A stretch of DNA of 64,000 nt from Gymnothorax reevesii (taxonomy: Eukaryota; Chordata; Actinopteri; Anguilliformes; Muraenidae). Within the stretch, counting starts at the first letter, position 1. Every line of letters begins with the position of its first letter. Of the stretch, positions 10,915 to 21,472 are shown in pieces. The stretch spans positions 50,132,501 through 50,196,500 of the forward strand of contig CM056573.1 of the NCBI GenBank assembly GCA_029721435.1, written 5' to 3'. The notes under the pieces are model-generated. The model did no database searches. It was not told where the DNA came from and saw only the letters and a program-made list of their open reading frames with translations. Both the position numbers and the translations under genes were made by a program.

Positions 10915-12032
10915 GTAATTACTGTTTAAAAATAATTCATCCCATTCTTTTCTGCACGGAAAAAGGAGAACAAAGACAACACAGTTATAAACAATGACAA
11001 AAGACTGCTTTAAATTCTCCCTCTCCATTCTGTCAGAGTTGGTGGCTTTGTTTGCATACAGTACAAGGTGACTGGAACAAAAATCTTCAGCGATTTCATA
11101 TTCAAATGGTGCAGTCACGCTCCAGTTTCCAGACAGGCAAGATGAGCATGTTTCTTTTCTAAAAATCACTTATTTTATTTGGTTCCATATCCGCTGCATG
11201 GGCCGATGTTGCCCTTCGGTTGGTATTCATGGGACGAAATAATCAATTTATGCTCTACATTCTGTCGAAATTCTGATTATTTTCAATTGTATATTTTGAG
11301 TCCAACGAGTCCAGGTTTACATTCTCCACTAGTTACCTGTATCTTGCAAAGCAAGCAATCTCCTGAGAGTTTTCAGTTGAGCTTGCTCATCACACAAAAG
11401 GCACCTACATTGTTTTACAGGAGCAGTAAGTAGAACGCAAGCCTAAGTTTAATCATACCAGGCCTGACCTTAGCACATGCCCTGTGCCTTGTAATGGGCA
11501 GCCAAATTTCGATGAGAACTGACACAATGGTTTGTATTCTTATGACATTATCGGACAAACCTCAGAAAGTATTTAGCCATTTTTCTTCCCTCTGTTCTTT
11601 TTCTTTCATAGTGAAAATATATAATTTTCACTGCACCAGGGGTTATCAAAGGCCCTCTTTGTTGTAAAACGATGATTATTATTTCCAACCAAGGAGACAA
11701 GTCTTGCAAGTTAACCTGTGAAAGACACCGGTTGTGGAAACATGTTATAATTGAGGAGACATCAGTCAGGACTCTGTTTCCAGTTAGATGAAGCGAGAAA
11801 ACCATGAGTTTGGGCTAGCCCCATGAATGTACCAGCAAGCTAGCTGGCCAGCTATCTGTTGCATTGCATGGGACCAATATTTTGCATGGTGTCATGAAAA
11901 TCAAAGTTAGCTAGTCTGTATTCAAAACTGTATGGTGCTATTTCTCTGCTGGAGTTGGGATCCTAGTTCCAGAGAGAAATGAAGCAAGAAATTGAGTGAG
12001 TTGGGGCTAGTCCTTTGATTTATTTTGGGTAA
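10915..12032. other. Unassigned stretch
   Basis: No ORF, paired terminal repeat or RNA gene that I can support. The sequence appears single-copy within the window. Confidence 0.4.
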
Positions 12033-12059
12033 AAACAGCAAAAAAAAAAAAAAAAAAAA
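12033..12059. repeat. Poly(A) tract
   Basis: A run of about 19-20 A bases follows CAGC. No retroposed gene or SINE body is recognisable directly upstream or downstream. Confidence 0.9.
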
Positions 12060-12826
12060 CCGGTTGTTGCCGTTTTCACCCAAAAGTTATTTTTATTTTT
12101 AAATGAACAAAAATGGGCTATTTTGTTTTTTGAAGTGCTAGGGAAGACCTACACAAAGCCATTTAAATTATAACTCTATCTTGCTTAGTTTTGGAGCTAT
12201 GATACAAAATACACCAATTTTGTTACTCTGTTACCGCGTGACCTGGCCCATTTATATCACAGTATAAATTCAGTTCTAATACTGCATAGCTAATCATTTA
12301 TTTACCATGGGAGTAATGTAGTGGAGATTCAATGTTGCAGTGCTCCATCCCCTCAAAGATGCGAGAGTCCTCCTATGCAATGATTGCTGACCATTGGCTA
12401 TATTTATAATACTGATGTGACCTCTTAAGTACAGCAATAATCAGAATATACACAAAAAATCCAAAAGTTTTGCTGCGTGCATTCATTCGGATTATCACCA
12501 TCCAAACAATATCACTCCGCTGTGCGTCATACCCTGCAATGCACTTTAGCTCTGACTAGGTTATATTCCTAATGTGGCACGGCTTCCCATACCTATGACT
12601 TAATAAGCTTTGCAAACTAATGTATGCAATTCTGTGCTGTTTCATGAGCTACATGAGTTCAGAATATTTAAAAGACACGCTAATGTTTTACATCCTGATT
12701 TACGTGCCGTGCAGAAGGAAATTCCTTTCTTCTATCACTTTGTGATAGAAAATACAACAATGCCAACTAACTTTGATAGTTATTCTATCAATTAGTTTAA
12801 GCAACGTTTGCTAATCAGACAAATTA
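12060..12826. other. Unassigned stretch
   Basis: AT-rich DNA without recognisable features; short ORFs only. Confidence 0.35.
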
Positions 12827-14374
12827 CAACCCTGATTCCAAAAAAGTTGGGACAAAGTGTAAATTGTGAATAAAATCTAAATGCAATGACTTTCAAATCA
12901 CACCAGCCAGTATTTTATTCACAATAGAACAGAGATAACATAGCAAATGTTGAAACTGAGAAATTTTACAATTTTATCCACAAAATGAGCTCATTTCAAA
13001 TTTGATGGCTGCTACAGGTCACAGAAAAGTTGGTACAGGGGCCTATTTACCATGGTGTAGCGTCTCCTCTTCTTTTTAACACAGAGTGGAGGTGTCTGGA
13101 CATTGAGGAGACAAGTTTCTTGAGTTTAGCCATTGGAATTTGATCCCACTCTTGTTTAATACAGGCTTCCAGCTTCTGGAGAGTTTTGGGTCTCCTTTGA
13201 CAGATTTTTCGTTTAATTATGCACCAAATGTTGCCAATCGGTGAAAGATCAAGACTGCTGGCAGGCCAGTTCAGCACACAGACTCTTCTATTATGAAGCC
13301 ATGGTGTGGTAATAGCTGCAGTATGTGGTTTGCATTGTCCTGCCTTCCCTGGAATAGATGTCGACTGAAGGGGAGCATATGTTACTCTAAAACCTGTATA
13401 TACCTTTCAGCATTCATGGTGCTTTTTAAGACTTGCAAGTGTCCCACACCATATGCACTAATGCATCCCCATACCATCAGAGATGCTGGCTTTTGAACTG
13501 AGCGCTGATAGCAGGAGGGGTGGTCTTCCTCCTCTTTAGTCCGGTGGACACAATGCCCATGATTTCCAACAAGAATGCCAAATTTGGACTCGTCTAACCA
13601 CAGGGCACTTTGCCACTTTGCTACAGTCCATTTTAAAGGAGCCTTGGCCCACAGAACATGGTGGCGCTTCAGGATCATCCTCAACAATGGCCTCCTTTTT
13701 GCATGATAGAGTTTTAGGGGGCATCTGTCGATGGCACGGTGGACTGTGTTCTCAGACAGTGGTTTCTTGAAGTATTCCTGGGCCCATTTAGTAATGTCAA
13801 TGACAGAATCATGCCGGTGAGTGATGCAGTGGCGTCTGAGGGCCCGAAGATCACGGGCATCCAGTAAAGGTCTTCGGCCTTGTCCTTTACCCACAGTGAT
13901 TCTTCCAGTTTCTCTGAATCTTTTGATGATGTTATGCATTGTCGATGATGAGACCTTCAAAGCCTTTGCAATTTGACGTTGAGGAACATTGTTTTTAAAG
14001 TATTTCACAATTTTTTTTACACAAGCCTTCACAGGTTGGAGAGCCTCTGGCCATGTCTAAGACATCCCTTTTATAGCCAATCATGTTACACACCTGATGC
14101 CAGTTAACTTAATTTCTTGCTAAATGTTCTTTCAGCTGATTCTTTTATATAGTAATTGCTTTTTCAGTCCTTTTTGCCTGTGTCCCAACTTTTTTGAGAC
14201 CTGTTGCAGCCAGAAAATTTGAAATGAGCTCATTTTGTGGATAAAAAACTAAAATGTCTCAGTTTCAACATTTGAAATGTTGTCTATGTAAATGAAATGT
14301 TGGCTCGTGATCTGAAAGTCATTGAATTTTGATTTTATTCACTCTTCGTCCCAAATACTTCGGAATTGGGGTTG
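12827..14374 (-). mobile_element. Tc1/mariner element, CAACCCCAATTC family (copy B)
   Basis: The left end begins CAACCCTGATTCC and the right end closes CGGAATTGGGGTTG. TA flanks both sides (12825-12826, 14375-14376). Length is 1548 bp. The internal sequence aligns throughout with copy A at 5348-6867, in the same orientation. Confidence 0.93.
13047..14054 (-). pseudogene. Tc1-like transposase pseudogene (copy B, best preserved of its family)
   Basis: The minus-strand ATG at 14054-14052 begins MARGSPTCE. An eight-A run soon after (seen as T at 14011-14018) puts the start out of frame with the long body, which runs open for 216 codons from about 14032 to 13382. That body holds two helix-turn-helix parts, a GRRP linker, and the first catalytic Asp in LWLDESKF. 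The second catalytic Asp (QDNA, near 13335) survives, but the sequence around it is deleted and out of frame. The last part, 13277-13047, keeps the SPIGNIW block, in which the usual catalytic Glu of IENIW has become Gly. It is non-functional through one indel near the start, a deletion and loss of a catalytic residue. Confidence 0.93.
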
Positions 14375-14376
14375 TA

Positions 14377-14838
14377 AATAGCTACAGAATTAGGTAATTA
14401 ACGGGAACCAACAACCTTTTTACAACCCACTTAAGTGTTCCAACTGTACTCATTACAAGATCTGTAATGAATTCACAATCAAGTGAAATAATATTTTTGA
14501 AGTCTTTCAAAGATAATCTTTACAGCCGGACAGCGGCGTGTACAGGATTTTTGAAGGGCAGGGGCGAAAATGAAAAAAGGGCAAAATGTCCCTAGGGGAA
14601 TCCGGGGGTATACCCCCCGGAAGAAAATTTTTGAAAATTGTACATTTAAATCCATCAATCTGGTGCCTTTTGAAAGCAGTGCCGTCACCAGACTTTTTAT
14701 TCTGGGGGTGTACAAAGGGAGCAGATGAGTGGGCATGCAATTTATTTTGTTGACCGGGGGCAGAATTGCTTTTCATTTTTTTGACCGAGGGGGAAGAAAG
14801 CAAAATCAAGCTAGATACAATAACAGTGTGCACTTTAG
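14377..14838. other. Unassigned stretch with hAT-like G-rich text
   Basis: Contains G-rich runs such as GGGGGTATACCCCCCGG near 14606-14622, often seen near the ends of fish DNA transposons. No matched pair of termini was found. The two minus-strand ORFs overlap in different frames and are not convincing. Confidence 0.3.
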
Positions 14839-15025
14839 CACTGTGTCTTCAACCTAGAGGGCACTAGGGGTGCATCGTTTTCAACCAAGAGGACGCATTA
14901 GCGCTGCGTTTTTACTCAAGAGGGCAACTGAGTGCGACAATTTCAACCAAGAGGGCACTTTAGCGCGGTGTTTTCAACCAAGAGGACGCTTTAGCGCGAT
15001 TTTCAACCAGGAGGGCAGCGGGGGG
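14839..15025 (+). repeat. Tandem repeat, ~35-45-bp units
   Basis: Five or six diverged units each carry TTTTCAACCAAGAGGGC followed by ACTTTAGCGC-like text. Units vary in length by a few bases. An ORF at 14870-15103 arises because several units happen to be in phase. It is not a gene. Confidence 0.85.
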
Positions 15026-15412
15026 GAGTTGCCCCCCTTGTGCACGCCAATGCAGCCAGATCATTGTGGCAGCGGCCATATTGAATGGCTTGCAACAAAC
15101 TGAGGGGTGATGACGTATCATGGTTGCTCAGCTTTGCCTTAGCTACGCAACAGGTGTTCATTGTGCTCATTTCTATGTTCAGAACATAAACTATGTTGCA
15201 AATTCATGCTGACAATCAAATTCTAAATCAATATTGGAAGGCTATTGCTTCTTTTTTTGCATGTATTCATTTTATTTAAACTCAGTATGCCTACTTGTGT
15301 TTAAACAATTTGTTTACTGAATCACCAAGACCAATATATAAGCATATAATACTGAGAAATTATTAATCAGGAAATTACCAAGAGATCACAAATAGGCTAC
15401 TCTGAAAACATA

Positions 15413-15570
15413 CAACCCCAATTCCAATGAAGTTGGGACATAGAGCAAAATGTGAATAAAAACAGAATGCAATGATTTGCAATTCTTATAAACCAACATT
15501 TTATTCACAATAGAACATAGACAACATATCAGATTTTGAAAGTGAGGCATTTATTACCTCATTTTGAATT
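15413..15570. mobile_element. Tc1 end fragment, relative of the CAACCCCAATTC family
   Basis: Starts CAACCCCAATTCCAA after a TA and continues with the AAGTTGGGACA and GTGAATAAAA blocks of the Tc1 ends seen at 5348 and 12827. No transposase or second end follows, so it is a truncated copy or a divergent subfamily. Confidence 0.8.
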
Positions 15571-16428
15571 TTTATGAAAATGTTAAACCATCAGCCAGTT
15601 ATGCTAGGTCTCTGGGGAAAAAATAACTGTGTCTTGACTAATATGCGAAGGAAGATTTTATAACCATATTTTAAGAATGACTTGTATATCTCTGGCTAAA
15701 TTATCAGTTTGTTAAGATACGAGCAGGAACCAAGCGCTGACTCTATAAGAGAAGCAGAAGATTTGTTTATTCTCAGAATTACGCTAACAGCAGATGTTGA
15801 GAATGAGCAAAAATGCTCAGAACTAGATGTAGGCTTTAACGACTAGAACAGTACATAGTAATCCAAGAACACAATACAGGGTAATCATAGAGGAAGAACT
15901 GACTATCCTTGGCCTCAGACAGAAGATGGGACAGATACAGTTAGATGACCTAGCACAAGTGAGTGGGTACAGAGAGCTTCAATAGGGAACTGATAATGAG
16001 GAAAAGGGGTGAGGTTAATGAACAGCACGCAAAAAGCATGTGGATTAAAGACTAATTAACTAATAAAGGGATTGTAGGGAACAACCATGAATATAAGTTG
16101 AGGGAAAGCCTTTGTGATTAAACAGGAGGATTGTTCAAGGGCACATTTAATACTTTACATACAGTTGAAATGCAATATCCAAAATGTGAAAGCGCAATCT
16201 TATATTTCAACCATATTGCAATCAAGCCTTACAGCTACAAGCGTAAGACAGCAATCATGGTATCAGTGCCCCCTCCAATACCAATCTCTGTACATCTCAA
16301 CACACAGACACCTGAGACCTAGGTAAGAATCTCTGCGGAATTCCTCTGGTACAAACAGAACCATACACTTTCGTTTACAAGCACACTCGCGTTACCAAAA
16401 AACCTACGAATATTCTTACTGTAAAATA
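15571..16428. other. Unassigned stretch
   Basis: AT-rich DNA. The overlapping ORFs at 16114-16326 lie in different frames of the same stretch and resemble nothing known. Confidence 0.35.
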
Positions 16429-17904
16429 GACTGACCAAAACTTCCAACGCAACACATACAATTTTGAAATATTTGGTGTACATAAAATGGGATATTGATT
16501 TTGAGCCATGATACATCAACTACAACTTAAAAGCTCAGAAAATTGTTTTGATTTTGTTGTGTGGCCAGCTTGTTCCGCTTGATTGCACATTGTTTAGAAT
16601 TTTGCCTATCCCATCAGGTTGAGTAGAACTCATTAGCCAATCCTTCGAGAATTCGGTCAATAAATAGCCGTAGCAACGGGCAACTTAAATATTCCTTTGC
16701 ATTATCCTGGGTCAAAGTGTGACCATGCCGCGCCTAGGTTAAAATCAGCGAGAGCGAGCTGTTGGTATGCTCACTGGTGGAATGTCGCAAAGAACCTGGG
16801 CATTCACGTGTCGACCATATCACGTCTCTGGAGCCGGTGTAATGAAACGGGAAGCACCGGTGATCGATCACGTGCCCCCAGACCACGTGTCACCACCCAT
16901 CAGCAGGATCGCCATATTCGCCTCCAGCACCTGCGCAATCGCTTCCTGCCAGCTACAGTCACTGCTGCTCAGACCAGAGGGCGTCACCAGAACTGGATTA
17001 GCGACCAAACTGTACACAACTGCCTGCGTGAAGCCGACTTACACAACCGATGTCCCCGCTGTGGTTTGCTGTTGACTCCTGCACGTCGCTGCGTCCGTCT
17101 GCGATAGTCAAGGGCACATTTGGGCTGGAATGCTCTCAGGTGGAACAGGGTGCTCTTCTCCGATGATTCGAGGTTCAAGTTGAGTGTGTCTGACGGAAGA
17201 CCGCATGTATGGCATAAGCGACGGGAACGTTATCCTGCAGCGTGACCGCTGGGGTGGACCCAGTCTGATGGTTTGGGCTGGAATAAGCAGTAGACACAAG
17301 ACAGACCTCATTTTCACCAATGGAAATCTCAGTGCGGCTCGTTACCATGACGACATCCTTACCCCTGTCGCAATTCCACTCGTCCATCGCTATCGCCTAA
17401 CGCTGCAACAGGATAACGCGAGACCAAATGTCGCCAGAGTCTGTCAGGACTACCTGAGGCAGAATAATGTTCAGTGTCTTGATTGGCCTGCGTATTCCCC
17501 AGATTTAAACCCTACCGAACATCTATGGGATATTCTGGATCGCTGGGTGAGAAGGCGTGATCCAGAACCAGCCACAGTCCAACAGTTGCCTCAAGCACTC
17601 CGGGGGGAATGGGACCGCATCACACAGGCTGAAATTTGGCATTTGATTGACTCCATGCATCGCAGAATCCAGGCTGTGCGTGACGCCAGAGGAGGCCATA
17701 CAAGATACTGACTTCGGTGATCCAGAATTGCTTCTTCAACTGATGCAATGAATTGGAAACCAGAAAAAATCTGTTCTTCATTCCTGACTCTAAAACTGTG
17801 TTTTTGATTTGAATCTTAATATTTGTTATGTATTGTTAAATTTATCGTAAGAAAATGACGTGTTGCAATAAACCCGAGTGTTGCGTTGGAAGTTTTGGTC
17901 AGTG
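16429..17904 (+). mobile_element. Tc1/mariner element with GACTGACCAAAACTTCC ends
   Basis: The left end, from 16429, and the right end, closing at 17904, share ACTGACCAAAACTTCCAACG as inverted repeats. TA flanks both sides (16427-16428, 17905-17906). Length is 1476 bp. One damaged transposase lies inside on the plus strand. It is a different lineage from the two upstream Tc1 copies. Confidence 0.95.
16725..17711 (+). pseudogene. DD34E Tc1-like transposase pseudogene
   Basis: The start MPRLG at 16725 is followed at once by a TAA (16740-16742). Beyond it the frame continues with NQRERAVGML, then shifts near 16785 into the frame of the helix-turn-helix region (HVSTISRLWSR). A TAG follows at 17105-17107. 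The first catalytic Asp lies in LFSDDSRF near 17151-17175. A second frameshift near 17235 leads into the longest open part, 17184-17711, with VWAGIS, LQQDNARP and SPDLNPTEHLWD. There are 34 residues between the second Asp and the Glu, giving DD34E. The ending GGHTRY is typical of the family. Two nonsense codons and two frameshifts make it inactive. Confidence 0.95.
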
Positions 17905-17906
17905 TA

Positions 17907-18544
17907 TAAAGTATGTGTACTGTATTTTAAAAAGCCCCAGGGCCATGCTGATTTTATTTTTATTGCTGTATTATCCATAGTAACATGAACTTCAGCTTGA
18001 ATGTCCATTAGTCACACTGCACCAATCTTAGTATTGATTATTGCATGTCAGTCGAACACTGAGTTCAAGAATCCTCATTTGGATTTAACAAGAATAAGTT
18101 AAGGCTTAATGAATGCATAAGGCCATTAAAACTGCCTTGACCTACTTTTCTGCCATCGTAACCCCAATATGAGCTGAATAGGAAGAAAATGTTCTCTGAA
18201 CAAATGTTCTTACTTTCTGTTGATCACCAATGCTATTGCATAATTTGTAGCTGCTGTACTGCTAGAATGGAGAGCAAACTGCCTGGGTCAACTGCTGGTG
18301 CTCAGGAAGGATGATTATTGATGCCTGTTCTAGGTGTGCCACTCATATATTTTGCTGGCTCAGGTTGCACTGGTATGCATGTTTGAAGAATCAGAGACTG
18401 AGCAATAATTTCTTGCAAGAAAACGATAGAAAGAGAAAGTGAGAGAGACAGAGGGAGAGAGAAGAAGTAGCAGCAAACACTGAAACACTCGCCAATGGAT
18501 CACAGCAGATGACCACGTGTTCACGGCTCTATTTCAGAGACATG
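17907..18544. other. Unassigned stretch with a GA-rich patch
   Basis: Apparently single-copy DNA. A purine-rich (GA)n-like run lies at about 18420-18472. No gene seen. Confidence 0.4.
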
Positions 18545-18861
18545 GGGTGCATCTCAAAGCATAGGCTGCAGCCTTCGGAGGCTGAATTTTTAGCAGTCAT
18601 CACTTACTTCCATCGACCATCAAACTAATATTTAGGGTCAGGAATTTGGTTAAATTTTGGACTAGGGTAAGGTTTGGAGCTAGGTTTAAAGTTAGGGATT
18701 AGAGTTAAGATTACAGTTAGGGAATTCAATGATGACTCAACTAAACCAAAGCTGTTTAACAGAGATAAAATGAGCTCATGTCTGTTTAATGGATAGAATT
18801 CAGTGACGATCACTAAAAATGCAGCATTGAAAGAATGCGGCCTGCGCTTTGAGATGCACCC
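18545..18861. mobile_element. 317-bp miniature inverted-repeat element
   Basis: The ends GGGTGCATCTCAAAGC and GCTTTGAGATGCACCC are perfect inverted repeats, and similarity extends inward for about 60 bases per arm. The interior holds GGGTTAGG-like text and no transposase. No confident target duplication was found (flanks CATG and ATTGG), so the superfamily is unassigned. Confidence 0.75.
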
Positions 18862-19160
18862 ATTGGAATCTCCAATCCCTTCCAGCAGCTCAGTAAGAGG
18901 CAGCATCACTGACCTGCTGATTACCAGCCTCAAGGGACCGCTGGCAATGGATACAAAGAGTCTCAGCCTGCAGATCATCCCGATCTCCCAGCGGATTTCA
19001 AACCTGTGCCGTGGTTCAGTTACAGTCAGCCATCAGCTGTGGGGCTTGTCATGTTTTCTTTAACTCTCCTTGTGTGGTGTGTGAGACATAGAACTCTCCA
19101 CTATTACAAGAACACAGCAATGCTGTCCTGCCTTCTTAGGTGAGGACTGAATGATTTAGT
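18862..19160. other. Unassigned, coding-like composition
   Basis: GC content rises and a frame is open across the junction with the inverted-repeat element (18803-19063). The first third of that ORF lies inside the element, so it cannot be an old gene as it stands. The remaining part matches nothing I know. A collapsed exon is possible but unsupported. Confidence 0.2.
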
Positions 19161-19165
19161 AAATT

Positions 19166-19450
19166 CAGCCTCGTTTCCAGAAAAGTTGGGACATTGTGTA
19201 AAATGTAAATATAAAAACAGACTGTAATGATTGGCAGATAATTTAAACTCCATAATAATTTGAAAATAGTACAAGGACAACATGTCAAATATTGAAACTG
19301 AGATATTTAAATATGAAATATATCTGCTCATTTTGAATTTGATGCCAGCAAAGCATTTCAAGAGAGTTGGGAAGGGGCCGTGTTTACCACTGTGTTAAAT
19401 CATCTCTTCTTTTAACTACACCCTGTAAGTGTTTTTACAACTTCTGAAAA
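19166..19450. mobile_element. Tc1 end fragment
   Basis: Begins CAGCCTCGTTTCCAGAAAAG and continues with GTTGGGACA, then text parallel to the 3' untranslated part of copies A and B (TTGAATTTGATG, GTTGGGAAGGGGCC, and a block matching the end of the transposase). It breaks off near 19450. The ORF on its minus strand is not functional. Confidence 0.7.
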
Positions 19451-20633
19451 CTTTTTACACTCTCAATTTTTCTCCTTATTAACTCTTTTCCAGCCCCCTC
19501 CCACCTTCTAGACTTTTTTCAATTCTCTGCGACTTTCCCCTCTGAGGCATGCCCAGGACATGCCCAATACCTAGCTCCAGACTGGCTTCACAAAAAAAAT
19601 GTCAATACTGCCATCTAGTGGCTTTTTTCTCCCCCCACATTACTATCCTGTCTTGCTAACATTGATTTCTATGGTCTACAAGTCTCAATAGGACATGCAT
19701 TTGCAACTATGAAAGTAGGTAGTGACTGCATCTGCATTCTATACCGTGATACGCACATTCCACACAGCTGGAGACTGACGTATTACTGTAGCCCACATAG
19801 AATGTCTGGTGATAGCAAGAATAAAAATGCAGGCCCAGTAAAAACAAAACCTTTAATTATTAGTGACATATTTATTTGTAATTCTCATAGACACGTTGAC
19901 TCATTTTTTTTCTATGACTTCTGGTATTTATAATAAAGTATGTCCTTGGCAACATGAGAAAACCAGTCAAGGTTTCTGGCAACTTTTAGGGTAGCCTATT
20001 CATGAAACGGAGCTTAGTTTAGCTTTGTTTATTCTAGTGATCATGACAATTAATTAATATAGCTATAAATCGGTTTGTTACCAAATTCTTTTCTCACCCG
20101 AGACTGGGCTAGTTTGGTGTCACTAGCCAAGGGGAGGCACATCGTATGTTAGCTGTGTGACTTATGCTCAGCTCAAATCAAGTGCATGTAATTTGGGACC
20201 CATATACCCCTTTTGCACCGAACTGGTTCCAGTGCTAGTTTGAGGCCAGAGCCTGACAGCACCGGTTCTTCGCTTTTCCACAGCCTAAACACCAGCTCCT
20301 GGTTCTCAAAACTGGTGCCAGAGCAAGCGCCAACTCCTTGCTATTTTAAAGCTAAGCATCGATTATGTCAGGGGCTGGGGCGGAGTTATTGTGACTTACA
20401 AGGCCAGTGCAAACACTGTACAGTTTAATTTTCCTGCTGTGGGCCCATGTTCCCGAAGCCATCGCAAAGGTTGCAGTTTACGATATTGTTAGGTCACTTA
20501 CCGAGACCCTGATGAGAGGGACAACTAAGGTTAGCCTAAGCCATCGTGGAGGGATCATTACCAAAACGCAACTAACAACATTGTTGCAGCATCGTTCTCA
20601 TATACCTGACGCCAATATAAAATGAAATGGTGG
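19451..20633. other. Unassigned stretch
   Basis: Mixed AT-rich and moderately GC-rich DNA. The part near 20200-20400 (GCACCGAACTGGTTCCAGTG and following) looks like a dispersed element, but I could not find its two ends. Confidence 0.3.
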
Positions 20634-20870
20634 CAGGGGCGTAGCCAGAACCTAAAATCTGGTGGGCACTAAGCATCTCTTTAAAAAAAGGTCCATTCAA
20701 CCCGAATTATCGTGTTGCTTATTCACCTCGTTGAGGCAAAATGACAATCATTCATTTGGGCGCGCAATTTTTTGCATTTCATATCAGTGGCGTAACCAGA
20801 ACTTAAAATTGAGCAGCCACACATTACTTTACTCTTATTAGTCCTAACTTGTTCTCAGTCATTTTCCTTT
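20634..20870. mobile_element. Two hAT-like termini in tandem
   Basis: CAGGGGCGTAGCCAGAACC at 20634 and CAGTGGCGTAACCAGAAC at 20785 are similar and in the same direction, and both resemble hAT 5' ends. The text TTAGTCCTAACTTGTTCTCA (20839-20858) matches the interior of the hAT miniature element at 4671-4690 closely. Another piece with AAAATGATTGCG and AGGACTAAT near 21215-21245 resembles the opposite arm of that element. Right ends were not found; these are relics. Confidence 0.6.
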
Positions 20871-21472
20871 GTTAACACAATTTCCATTTATTAGAATAAT
20901 CAATTGGCAATTAAAGATGTGGCTTCTATCGTGATGCGATCTCAGGATGACTAATCAATAGGCATCATTCAGTTCAGACAAATAAGGTACTCATAAGTTG
21001 GCCTACAGGCTACTTTTCAAGTACTAAACTGCTTTGGAACTTCCACACTACCGGTACCTTATTGGCACATAAGGCGATCTAACCTGTGCTCTGTGATAGA
21101 TTAAATTGAATCAAAGACAGAGATTTGAAATGCACAAAATTGCACATCTGAATGACTGTTGTTTTGCCTGAACAAGGTGAGTGTTTTCGGACTGAACGTG
21201 TGGTTAATTAGAAAAAATGATTGCGATCGACTCAGGACTAATAATTGTTTTAAAGATATGCTTTATGCCAACTCAATTTTAAATTTTAAGAGTGCTTTCA
21301 TTATTGATGTCCGGAGCTGGTCTTTCAGCTCGTTGTTCTAGTTATCATCCCGCCTCTTGTCATAGAGGACAGGATGCTGGAGAACAATATTGAAGAGATG
21401 CTCTCCTTTGTTTCTCACCGTACTGTAATATGTAGGCTACTGAGTTTTTAATCTAGTTTATGTGACTTTCCA
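20871..21472. other. Mostly unassigned, with a hAT relic
   Basis: Apart from the hAT-like piece near 21215-21245 there is no feature. The LINE begins at the right edge. Confidence 0.35.

Noticed and set aside
14870..15103. 77-codon ORF with repeated FQPRG peptides
   Set aside because: It is a tandem DNA repeat read in phase, with no other coding evidence.
18803..19063. 86-codon ORF as a gene
   Set aside because: Its first third lies in a miniature inverted-repeat element, and the rest has no known match.
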